From Herpomyces periplanetae (taxonomy: Eukaryota; Ascomycota; Laboulbeniomycetes; Herpomycetales; Herpomycetaceae), in NCBI GenBank assembly GCA_009733715.1, contig WMKJ01000003.1, forward strand, positions 186,001 through 250,000: a stretch of 64,000 nucleotides of DNA, read 5' to 3'. The position numbers and the translations under genes are program-made. Numbering within the stretch: position 1 is the first letter of the stretch; every line of letters starts with the position of its first letter. The notes beneath the pieces were generated by a model, which had not been told where the DNA came from, ran no database searches, and saw only the letters and a list, made by a program, of their open reading frames with translations. This document shows, in pieces, positions 11,901 to 20,660 of this stretch.

Positions 11901-14900
11901 TACGGATATTGGGGGACATGTGAGTGTGGGTAAAGGGGAGTTAGCAAGCCAAATTCTTGTTAATGGTACGGAAAATCCATTCTGGGGAGAAGAGTTTGAA
12001 TTTCAAAATTTACCGGATAGTGCCTCAGTTGCGACGTTAGTTATGGCGCGGCGAATGTGGAATACCGGGAAGTATAAAGGTAGTCGAGATGATCAAAAGC
12101 GAAGTAATAATGGAAATCTTCAGTCAGCAAATTTTATTAACGGAACTTCGAGTATATCAAGCTTAAATTCAAGTTTAATAATTGGAAAATGTGATATTTT
12201 GTTGGATGATCTTGAAGCACCAACAAATGGGACGGGATCGGGGGCTTTAAGGACTCAACATCAGTCGGAAAGATGGTGGCCACTCTTAACGATGAGTGGA
12301 CGAAAAGTTGGGGAATTGTTTGTACGAATTTGTGCCGATGAATGTGTTATTTTAATGGGGCAACATTACTCTCAACTTGCAGGACTTTTGAGTGCATCAG
12401 TTTTGGCAAATTCATCGTCGAATTTATCCGGAACTATGGTCCCTCCAACGACATCAACGGTTTCATTGAATCCTATAACGGAAGAAAATTCTACAGATCC
12501 ATTAACATTGCAAGTTTTGAAAGACAAAAAGATTGGGAATTTAACGCCGAGATTAGCACAAATGCTTACGGGGGACCTTAAAGCATTGAGTGAGATATTG
12601 TTAAATGTATTTCAGGTTTCTGGCTTAGCGACAGAATGGATTATATCGCTTGTGGAAAGAGAAATGGAAGCATCATTAAAAGGGCAAAATAAATCAGATG
12701 GAAGTGTAAAATCGACTACGTTGATGTCATCAACGAATCAGAAGGGTTCTACTAAGCCCGTTAATGAAGAAGAAAATCGATCAACTAATGCGGTAAATGG
12801 TACGGCACATAATTCCAATGTGGATGTATTGACTACATCAGTATCATCATCATCATCATCGTCCTCGTCGGCGGGCTCAGGGACAAGGAATATGCCCATG
12901 ATTAATGTTCCCGCTATGAATCCAAAAGTTGATATACAAATTAATCCGAGGAATGAGAGCTTACAATCGACGGATAGTTCCAAGACAAAATTATCTAAAC
13001 CCGTTCAAAGTAATAAATCGTCCCCGGCGGGAGGGGGAGTAGTTAATCCCTTGGATCGTACCACAACTGCAAAAGCCACACTTGTGGAAGCGAATTTATT
13101 ATTTCGAGGGAACACATTATTAACTAAAAGTCTTGATGCACATATGAGAAGAATGGGACGGGAGTATCTTGAAGAGACTCTTGGACCTAAACTTCGAGAA
13201 ATTGTTGCACAAAATCCCGAGTGTGAATTAGATCCGTCTAAATTAGGAATTGGAATGTCTGGATCCAGTATGATTACGGGCACTAATGGATCTACATCGA
13301 ACAATATTAGTATAACAGCATCGCCATCACCATCACCATTAATGTCGACGTCAACTTCGACTTCGACTTCAACATCAACTTCGACTTCGACATCCGCCAC
13401 ATCTGGATCCGCCACATCATCCAACACCGCCACCGGTTCAGCCTCAACCCTGGAAACAAACCGGCGCCGGCTCCTCTCTCTTTCCGAGCAGTGCTGGGCC
13501 TGCATTTACGTAAGTGCCCCCCGCTGCCCGGTGGAACTCCGGAAAATTCTGCGCCACATCCGGCTTTGCGCCGAACAACGATTCGGTGTGCACGTGAAAA
13601 GTGTGGCGTACAGCAGTGTATCGGGGTTTCTGTTTCTCCGGTTCTTCGTTCCCGCAATTTTGAATCCGAGATTGTTCGGATTGTTGAAACGAGAAGCTAA
13701 ACCAGCGGCAAAACGAGCTCTTACTCTCATTGCTAAAAGTATTCAAGGTCTAGCCAATTCTACTACTTTCGGTGCAAAGGAGCCTTGGATGGAACCTATG
13801 AATAAATTCTTACTTGCTCACCGCCGTGAGTTTGAAGATTTCGTCGATACTCTTTGTCTGCCTACTCCTACTTTGGGTTTACATCCTACTTTACAGCCTT
13901 CTTATAGCACTCCTTTGGCTATCATGCAACGTTTACCTCCTCCATCCCGTGAAGGTTTCTTAAGTTTACCCTACTTAATTGATCTTCCTAAAAGTATCTC
14001 CCTCCTCGTGGATTTATGGTTATCTCACGTTTCAAATTCTTCAAATCTACAAATTTCTCCTGCAGATGGGGAACTATACCTATTTCATCAAGCTTGTATC
14101 GACCTTGCCGATACAACGACAGATCGTTTAACTCGTGCTGAAACTGCTGAACGCCCCAGTAGTGCTCAAAGTTTAAAATTCGAAGAATTATTAGAACAGT
14201 TAGAGCGCATCGACCTGCTTGATTCAAATGAACCCTCTACTCCAAGACTCTTTAAGCATCGTTCTTCCCTATCTACTCCCTCTTCCCGGGTTCTTTCTGC
14301 TGCTACTCCAGGATCCCTCGATGATACTTCGGAACGTCCGTCATTCTCCAGCTCCCATTTTAAATGTAATTCATCTTTCAATGGATTGTCCTCAAATCAC
14401 CTTCCTTCTACATGTCAATCGGCAAATCCTTCTTCTGCCACTTTAACCGGAAATACCCCTGCATCCCATTGTGATTATCTATGCGGGATTGACATTTCAA
14501 TGTCAAGTTTTCCCCCCGAATTACCATCTGTTAACAGTACTCCCAGCAATTCATCTGCTATCTTTGAGCCAGATAAATTAACACCTCCCACATCCTCTGC
14601 TCTATCATCCCTAAAAATTTCATCTCCAATCTCCCCCAGGATTCGTGCTAGCGCTAAAAGTCGCATTATGCCTCGTACTAAAGCTGCCGCTTCAAAAGCT
14701 TCGGCTTCTATATCATCAATTGCTGCTAGTCGTACCCTCTCTTATGATGTATCCCAATCTTTAGTTTCTCGCACCGCTAGTGAGTGCACTATATCAAACT
14801 CTCCCGGATTATCTACTCCTGTTAGCAATGTTTCTAGCGATGCATCGTCAGGTTATATCAACTCCAATTCTTTTCATATTCCATTTTCGCCACGTTGTGC

Positions 14901-15099
14901 TAGCTTTGACGTCCAAAAACGCCAGGATTTCACACCTCAAGTTTCCGACCAAGATCGTCATCGTTTTATGGTTCCTCCCGTTCAATCCTCTCGTCGTCAT
15001 ACTTCCCGTGATGATCCACGATCCGACCGTTCTGATCGTTCTGCTGCTGCTGCATACTTGGGCGGTCTTATGCCAACCGCTTTCAAGAAAAAGCGTTGA
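8905..15099 (+). CDS. Bud2/Cla2-like Ras GTPase-activating protein (PH-PH-C2-RasGAP)
   Basis: An intronless frame of 2064 residues. I start at ATG 8905 (context AACCATG); the frame is open farther upstream but has no earlier ATG. Residues 1-470 are Ser/Thr-rich low complexity. Residues 476-609 form a PH-like region ending in a conserved-looking WFAALLCWQPIRPKG block. A second PH-like region spans about 698-875, after a poly-Ala run, and a C2 domain about 921-1135 (LQVRIIEAKF, NPFWGEEFEF). The RasGAP domain runs about 1397-1652, with the arginine finger in LFRGNTL (Arg1401) and the FLRFFVPAILNP signature near 1577. The tail is Ser-rich. In yeast, Bud2 stimulates GTP hydrolysis on Rsr1/Bud1 to set polarity; I infer a similar role. 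An unusual 75-residue Ser/Thr repeat interrupts the catalytic domain at about 1449-1523. Other RasGAPs such as Ira/neurofibromin lack this domain order. Confidence 0.85.
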   Translation: MSNYLPGPQYMENDEAESHQFVSVAKDVRKYRASNSNSSNLVYTGHVRGIPPPPPRLSSSNSLSSSYSKLLPAGASSRVNHQRVVAVGSRSLPPQPASPSAPSPGRLCGVQTEWRGGPSEMSLSVLSSIPATTATISSTASTSVSPVSTSAEFPLLSSSHEFLRSSTSSTSTSPVPDTTSIPTLTSLTVSASTSSRAPAVTVATGIPSLALFSTYTTTSSACSTSSSSSSLSSSSPVTVINTPTTTSAGLSSATLTSLSSSSNASTRSAWRRQRIGSVHAVNPLCTTAVVAATTAAATVPDEHIVSIGHPSTVPNHVLYSPARHIPFIKSSNITRNYSSSSSVTRGISPYESVSEVGVNVTASFPQSSSSSASASALTSASTLIAAPTSSLPLHSSSLYHSRAVSPCVLTPQTHSVISTTSSNASSGGRNKLVKNPPYWSSTFEPTGRDKKSKHLLSGGGSGSGVTSVINFTAAGKTTFFPMYTPNARRILELMKLSCGRMESRVAFRRNTGDAWSLSFCSVNDDTGGLMFDSSPGISAKTLIPDLRGCQLRTSFDVQSNLPYLEISPHNSSSTVHLRPFNQRDFDRWFAALLCWQPIRPKGLHNKIAKPHLSSISIPARHDSRRAFEDCPSSKISRSTASMTTGTTVPAITPQTMPPPSAVSSSALSVAAPMSGSGGPETGPGANVPVRVKEPAIIKVGKMAYWDWNQQPQRMTDLSSGSTEGKSTSSSSAVAAAAAAAAAAAAVAAASSLRSTHGIPSRWRRVSCTLRENGELKIYSDNDVSVVNVIHLSELSRCAIQRLDCSVLDNDYCIGIYPQYSVNTNSTNITNSGVPSSEMRSSIGLITKPTFLALDSRVLFEVWLVLLRAFTVPLLYGPKSYCQVDSSVGEASLSSSSSSPTNSPSNVTETSLRSCTNSDLFRMERTLQVRIIEAKFCENNLNANGNSTAMTATSFLRTDNLFSIDGGGGNGGKSGVPNSGTVMGGFFVEIQLDGETRARTTDIGGHVSVGKGELASQILVNGTENPFWGEEFEFQNLPDSASVATLVMARRMWNTGKYKGSRDDQKRSNNGNLQSANFINGTSSISSLNSSLIIGKCDILLDDLEAPTNGTGSGALRTQHQSERWWPLLTMSGRKVGELFVRICADECVILMGQHYSQLAGLLSASVLANSSSNLSGTMVPPTTSTVSLNPITEENSTDPLTLQVLKDKKIGNLTPRLAQMLTGDLKALSEILLNVFQVSGLATEWIISLVEREMEASLKGQNKSDGSVKSTTLMSSTNQKGSTKPVNEEENRSTNAVNGTAHNSNVDVLTTSVSSSSSSSSSAGSGTRNMPMINVPAMNPKVDIQINPRNESLQSTDSSKTKLSKPVQSNKSSPAGGGVVNPLDRTTTAKATLVEANLLFRGNTLLTKSLDAHMRRMGREYLEETLGPKLREIVAQNPECELDPSKLGIGMSGSSMITGTNGSTSNNISITASPSPSPLMSTSTSTSTSTSTSTSTSATSGSATSSNTATGSASTLETNRRRLLSLSEQCWACIYVSAPRCPVELRKILRHIRLCAEQRFGVHVKSVAYSSVSGFLFLRFFVPAILNPRLFGLLKREAKPAAKRALTLIAKSIQGLANSTTFGAKEPWMEPMNKFLLAHRREFEDFVDTLCLPTPTLGLHPTLQPSYSTPLAIMQRLPPPSREGFLSLPYLIDLPKSISLLVDLWLSHVSNSSNLQISPADGELYLFHQACIDLADTTTDRLTRAETAERPSSAQSLKFEELLEQLERIDLLDSNEPSTPRLFKHRSSLSTPSSRVLSAATPGSLDDTSERPSFSSSHFKCNSSFNGLSSNHLPSTCQSANPSSATLTGNTPASHCDYLCGIDISMSSFPPELPSVNSTPSNSSAIFEPDKLTPPTSSALSSLKISSPISPRIRASAKSRIMPRTKAAASKASASISSIAASRTLSYDVSQSLVSRTASECTISNSPGLSTPVSNVSSDASSGYINSNSFHIPFSPRCASFDVQKRQDFTPQVSDQDRHRFMVPPVQSSRRHTSRDDPRSDRSDRSAAAAYLGGLMPTAFKKKR
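11104..11151 (+). repeat. Poly-alanine GCN tract in the RasGAP gene
   Basis: Some 16 consecutive GCN or GTN codons encode an alanine run broken by one valine, just before the second PH region. The mixed codons (GCA, GCT, GCG) suggest selection for the peptide or an old expansion rather than a fresh triplet expansion. Confidence 0.9.
13344..13395 (+). repeat. Ser-Thr hexanucleotide repeat inside the RasGAP domain
   Basis: About eight tandem TCNACN units encode (Ser-Thr)n within the insertion that splits the RasGAP domain. The next bases (13396-13440) continue as Ser/Ala/Thr-rich coding sequence. Confidence 0.9.
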
Positions 15100-15360
15100 T
15101 CTAAACTTTTGCAAGTTTCATCATTCATACCAACACCATGTATAAACCAATCTTTCCTTATCCTTTGCTTACTTTGCAAGCCTTATGCACCGTTTTATCA
15201 ATGTTCACGCCTCATTTTGCGTATATGGTCTGTTTACATTTTCTGTAATTTTTTCATATCAATTTAACATTATCTGCTTTTCCTCCCTTCATGTACCCTC
15301 GCACCCGTCTTGTCCTTCAGTATATGTACATCAGCAAACCTTTGTAAATTTGATGATAAA

Positions 15361-16510
15361 TTAATCTTTTTTCAAACTTTCATGCTTTGATGCGCTACTA
15401 TGTAAGAGTGTCATTAAACCGATTTGACCCGGTGGCCATTCTGCCAGGGATTTATCAGTTACTGCAGAATTTTTCCCAAGAAGGGATCTCCACATAGTAA
15501 GACGTTCTTTAAGAAGAACGTGAGCCCAGTCTCGCAAGTTACTAGTAGGGGACAAATTTACGATGGATGAACGCAAAAACATAGCAGCATTAACAAAGCG
15601 TATACACGGCGGTGAAGCATTCAATGAAGCGCGCAAGTAAATACGCTCGTACTCAATAGCTTGTAGCATTAACTCAATCTTATCGAGATCGTGAACAAAG
15701 CAACTTTCTGCGGTTTCGTGCCTTTCATACTCCCTCCACAAACCCGCTAGAGTAGTCGAAGCGTGGGAGTCTGGAAGTAGGGTAGGCGCATACACATATG
15801 ATTTCCCATCCTTTTCTCCAGCCTCAGGCACTGATTGTGCACCGAATACCCAATCCATAACGCTGCGCTCACGGCGTTGTTTCTCCACTTTATCAATACC
15901 GTCACACGGTGTTATATCGCCCGTTAAACATTCGGCTAAATCGTGAACTAATGCCATATGTGTACAGTGGGCCACGTCCAATTTCACAAGTGGAGCTACC
16001 AGCATACTAAGCATTGCCATACGATACATATGGTCAGCGATGCTTTCAGCACGCACGGGTAAGTCTGAGGTCAACGGCGAAGTTGACCCGTCAGGTATGC
16101 CCAGGTACGCCCATCCGGCACGCGGCGTAAATTTCAAGCGTGAAATAAGGTGAAAAAATGCTAGGTACTGCGATACTTCCATTTCACGGGATGTACTGAT
16201 CATAGCATACAAAGCAAGTTCATCAGGCGGTACAGATTTGGCATGTAAACCTAACTCTCCCATACTATTTATTACATCAGGCGACGGTCTGCTATGAGAT
16301 GCGCGTACAGCCAAATTCGTAGTACAGTCGTAGTTCCGCCCACCGGTTTCAGTGTACGTACCATTCCCCGTGTATAAACCCGGCTCAAATGTTTCTAAAG
16401 TACCATATACGTATGAACCTATTATTTATAACTGCGCACCCTATGATTTTTCATTCCCATATACACTTACCGTAAGCTTCACGATAATTTATACCCCACG
16501 GTAACATCAT
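15361..16510 (-). CDS. HD-domain 5'-deoxynucleotidase (HDDC2/YfbR-like)
   Basis: The core is the HDDC2/YfbR family of metal-dependent HD phosphohydrolases, which dephosphorylate deoxynucleoside 5'-monophosphates. Seen are the leading FFHLISRLK helix, RAESIADHMYRMAML with the first metal-binding His, the HDLAE motif (minus strand, 15945-15931) and a distal DLDKIELMLQA helix with its Asp. The downstream ATG at 16263 gives 300 residues. The frame stays open upstream without an ATG. A good model adds a 40-base first exon, join 16510..16471 and 16418..15361, with donor TACG|GTAAGT and acceptor ATAG, for 365 residues. That leaves roughly 120 residues before the HD core, whereas HDDC2 proteins are usually about 200 long. 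The domain call is firm; the first exon is inference. Confidence 0.78.
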
Positions 16511-17161
16511 AATGGTCACAAACAATAACTTGTAATTGTATAAACGCTGTTCCTGCCTCGCCCTTAGATGCGTTTAACCTAAATGACAATATCTTCCCGG
16601 ATAAGTAAAACCGTTGAAATAAATAAGAGTGGCTTATTTCCCTGTGTACACATTAAATTCAACCTTAATTATATATGACGTACACACGTACCTACACGTC
16701 ATTTTGGTTTAATTAATTGGTAATGAGTGCTTATCCATATCATACATCATCAATAACGTTTACGCTCACCCAACGTTCCCACTGTAAATAAACTTTTACC
16801 TCTTCCATCCATCTCTTACTTTTAGCTACAATTAACATTAATCCAGCTATAAACACTTTAGTCATTTACTATTGTACCCGTAAACTTTAACGTTATTATA
16901 CAAATTGCTATAATGATTACATTTATTCAGTTAAAATGAGGAAAAAGTTCTACCTTGCCCTCCCAGATTCGACATCGAAATAATCGAACCAGGCACGTGA
17001 TACCGAATTAATACAGAGCCACGTGCTCGGAGGGGAATTTGTTGGAAGTTTTTTGGTTTGGAATGTTTCTCGTTTCGTGGGAAGAATTAGAGGCTTGGTC
17101 ACAGTATGCAAGAAAGAAACAATTAATAACATTATATGCATATTCCAATATACTAAGTTAT
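16511..17161. other. Intergenic spacer between the HD gene and eIF3i
   Basis: AT-rich spacer. Two CACGTG cores occur close together, at about 16995-17000 and 17020-17025, in the shared region 3' of eIF3i and 5' of the HD-domain gene. They could be bHLH (Cbf1-type) sites. Nothing else is recognisable. Confidence 0.4.
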
Positions 17162-18504
17162 TTAACGTGTTAACATAGTACTATCGGCTTCAACTTCAAA
17201 CATAAAATCAAAGTAACTTCGGTCAAAATGGTGTAAGCGAACATAACCATCCTCACCTCCGCTACAGTAACTTTTACCATCGGGGCTAACCGCAATGTAG
17301 TTCAACGGGCCGAAATGACCGCGTAATCGACCAATTTCTTCTTCGAAAATTTTATGGTGAAAACGAGCTTCAAATTTACCGTGTCTGGCTGACGTAGTTG
17401 TAACGTCAATGGCAGCTTGACCGCCTCCGAGTATGACGAAATTTTTCAAGGGAGTAATGGCCGCAGAATTCAATGATGTGTCGGTAACGTAAGTTTTGAG
17501 AACTTGTAAATCGTGGGTTGAAATTAACTTTATACATTGTTATTACGCGTAAGATTGGATCTTGAATCGTGTAAGTGATAGTGGTGATGTAAATACTTAC
17601 CTTGGCCGTTTGATCTTTTGATGCGGTTACAAAGTAAGTTCGGTCCGGTGACCATTGTAGATCTGTAATGGCAGCTTTATGAGGTGTTATCGTGTTCAAG
17701 TGAGTGCCAGACTAGTAATAAAGAGTGTGGTTCATTATCATATTTCATTTATATAGTAACAAGGCTATAGTTTATACATACCTTGCAATCCCATTGGGAG
17801 ACACTACCATCTTCATGTCCTGATATAATATACTTGGCACCGTAACTAAAACCGGCTACAGTAGCTTTACTATCTTCACACACTATGCGTAACGTATGAT
17901 CATTGTTTTGTTCGTGATCAACATCCACAACAATATTATACACAACGATAGAACTGACGGAATTGGTACGCCTTTCCGTTACTCCAAGTAACTTGGTACC
18001 GTCAGTTGAAAATTCTACGCGCTTAACGCTAGATTTATACTCCCAAGTTTTGAGTAAATTTCCCGTTTTAATATCCCAAAGGCGCATAGTATTGTCCGCA
18101 CTTCCACTGGCTAGTAAGGTAGATGTAGGATCTGAATCAATGGACCACAGAGCACCATTATGACCATGATACGTTCCCAAACGTTCTCCATTTGCTACGA
18201 ACCACACACAGATGATATAATCCTTTGCAACCGAAAATACTAAATCACTATCTCTGTTATATTTGACTTGCGTTAAAGGCCGTTCCTACATTTTCCCGAG
18301 TACAGTGTACGCGTGTACGTGCGTTTTTTTTGGTGAAGGGGGTGGTTAGTTCCTCGTACATTTCAATACACGTTAACATACACTATGTAAACCTTCACGT
18401 CACGCAATAAAGTTGACCAAGTGAATTGAAAATAATTATGTTAAAGTTATCATATAACTTAAAAGAGATACACTTACATGACCTTTCATTAAAATTGGTC
18501 GCAT
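17162..18504 (-). CDS. TIF34: Translation initiation factor eIF3 subunit I (WD40)
   Basis: Four exons join cleanly: 18504..18478, 18285..17782, 17711..17601, 17527..17162. All three introns are phase 0 and the product is 335 residues, the usual eIF3i length. The first exon encodes only nine residues (MRPILMKGH), continuing as [14 protein letters not shown] in exon 2. WD repeats include [23 protein letters not shown] and TASKDQTAK. The C-terminus has the eIF3i signatures [28 protein letters not shown] and [14 protein letters not shown]. eIF3i belongs to the i-g-b module of eIF3 and supports scanning and 43S assembly in the cytosol. No key element is missing. Exon 1 is inferred from the family N-terminus and a GTAAGTG donor. 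The gene is transcribed in the same direction as the HD-domain gene downstream of it. Confidence 0.95.
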
Positions 18505-20660
18505 TTTATCAATACCCACACGCACACACGCAGAAATCCTCAATCACAATATATACGGCTAAAAAAATTATCAAGCCGAAACATCAAGTTAACTTAACCA
18601 AGATACGACAACCCGGTATTAACTTCACGTTAAAGCTGACAATTAAATGTAAATCCTACACAAAACTTTGCCCACGCCCACACCCTCCTCCGTGAGAAAA
18701 GCATCACCATACTCCCCTCCCCACACCAACTCGGCAAACTCACTGATCCCGGGATATTCACGTGACTGAAGTGTAGGGCTGAAGCGGGGAGGGAGAGATG
18801 AAGGGATGGGAAGGAAGTGGTGACGTAGGAGGAGGTAGTAACGGTTTTGGTGAGGTTGAGAATGCGGAAATTTTTCCAGGGAAAGAAGGTGGATGAGATG
18901 AGATGTTCGGATGTATTATGACGTAGTTGTAAATGGGGAAGGAGAGCGGGAAAATATTTGCAGTACGGAAAATTGGATCTGTAGTTTAAACCTTTGGAAG
19001 ATGATTTTGTTGTTATTTTTACCGGCTTACTAGCGCTCAAGTCTGGCAAACTTTTGGGTTGTTACACGAATTGATATTTTGGGGAGGGAATTACCAATGT
19101 ACACCAAGTCGTTATTATACTAGGCTAATAAGTGAATATTTTACCCTAAAAGATTCACTAATCCCAGTTACACACAAGTGCCACTTCAATTTAATTCCAT
19201 TATACGTAGTTAAAATGTGTACGCAACAACTTAATTCGAAATTTTTTGCACCGCCAAAAATTTACAACTAGCCTTGCTCTATTTCAGAAACTCCGCATAC
19301 CAATGTAATATAGTGTATAGCGTATAGGGCTTTTATGTTCCTCGAGATATCTTGTTATATTACATTACGTATTATTCCTACCATCATTCCCAACTCATTA
19401 TACCCTTGTTATTTTAAATTTTAAGATACGCCGCTAATTATGATGAATTTATACATGCATGAGCTGATTATTCGTATATTGTCCCACGCTCCGGAGGATC
19501 AACTTGCCTGTGCATACACTCCTTATACAATTTATCATGGTTGATTATATCTGACCCGCGTCAATCTTACAGTCCATGGAAAGTGTGACTATAAACACAA
19601 TGATATCCCGGTCAGGTTATGCCGCCAAAGAGAACCAAAATATACGCGGAAATGAATTCCCGATTCACACGCTAACCAACCTTGACAAACGCGCTTCTAC
19701 CTTCTAGCGTGTCCTGGCCTGACAAACAAGTTTTTCGCGATAACTAATTCTCGGAAATGTTTACGCAACTTGCTTTATACCACCGTAATGTGTAATTCCA
19801 TTTCATACTCTCAACCCTTCCACATATACTTAACCGTGAATCCTTTTTGCTAATTTTTTTCCATGTTCTCTCTATCTTTCCAACTAGCCAACTCTCCCGT
19901 TTGGTGTACGTTAAACCTAGTTCCAAGTCATACTTGCGTCCACTACACTATCAATTATTGTTCAATAATTCGATGTTAACTCCATTCTTTTTCTTGATAT
20001 GCTCTCTACATGTTTCATAGATTAATCATTGGTTGGTTTAACTTGTTAAATTTATCGTGAAAATTTCCTCACTCACTACCCCGCCCCATTCCAAAACAAT
20101 CTTATGCTGGCTAAACTTTCACTTTTTATATCATAATTACCAACTTCTACGTTACTCCGCCTAATCCCACTGAGATTTATTGAACGTTTGATGCGGTGCG
20201 TTTTACCATAAAACGCTCTAATAAACTTTTCGACGCAAGGTGTAATAAATAGTATGCGATATATATTTCTTTTATTGGCTAAACCTTAAATCCTGAATGC
20301 GCGTAACTCAATTTCTTGCTCACTCGTCCGTCTGTCCGACCCATGCGATTAGTTTCCGGTATATAACATTGCCTACCATTGATCAAGTCAACTGCTTCCG
20401 TATCGTACGTTGTTTCGTCTTTCCTCGCGCATTTAAATATCTTCTACTTCACTCGTTCAACTATCCAAGACATTCCTTGTCTAAATTGTTTCAAATTTCC
20501 CTCTTCCACACCTTAACTTCACAACCATCACTATTTTCCCCCTCTACCATTTTATCATACTTTCTACCCATTCAGTTGTTGTTTGTGTCCTTGCTGCTCT
20601 TTTTTCATTATCTTCACTTTCTCACGCTTCCACTTAAATTCGCCAATAATACATCGAAAA
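18505..20660. other. Divergent promoter region between eIF3i and C1-THF synthase
   Basis: A 2.2 kb spacer separates the divergently transcribed eIF3i and C1-THF synthase genes. It holds a TCACGTGAC site, and the last 300 bases before 20661 are pyrimidine-rich as expected of a fungal leader. Open frames on both strands lack ATG context or family likeness. The 139-codon minus frame at 18630-19049 is low complexity and unsupported. I see no RNA gene or mobile element. Confidence 0.45.
18758..18766. promoter_or_regulatory. TCACGTGAC, Cbf1/bHLH-type site
   Basis: An extended E-box (TCACGTGA core) about 250 bases upstream of the eIF3i start codon. In many fungi this motif binds Cbf1-type bHLH factors; binding here is inference. 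Confidence 0.3.

Noticed and set aside
18630-19049. 139-codon minus-strand frame in the eIF3i/C1-THF spacer
   Set aside because: It is Ser/Pro/Leu low complexity and has no recognisable domain; a leader region explains it better.
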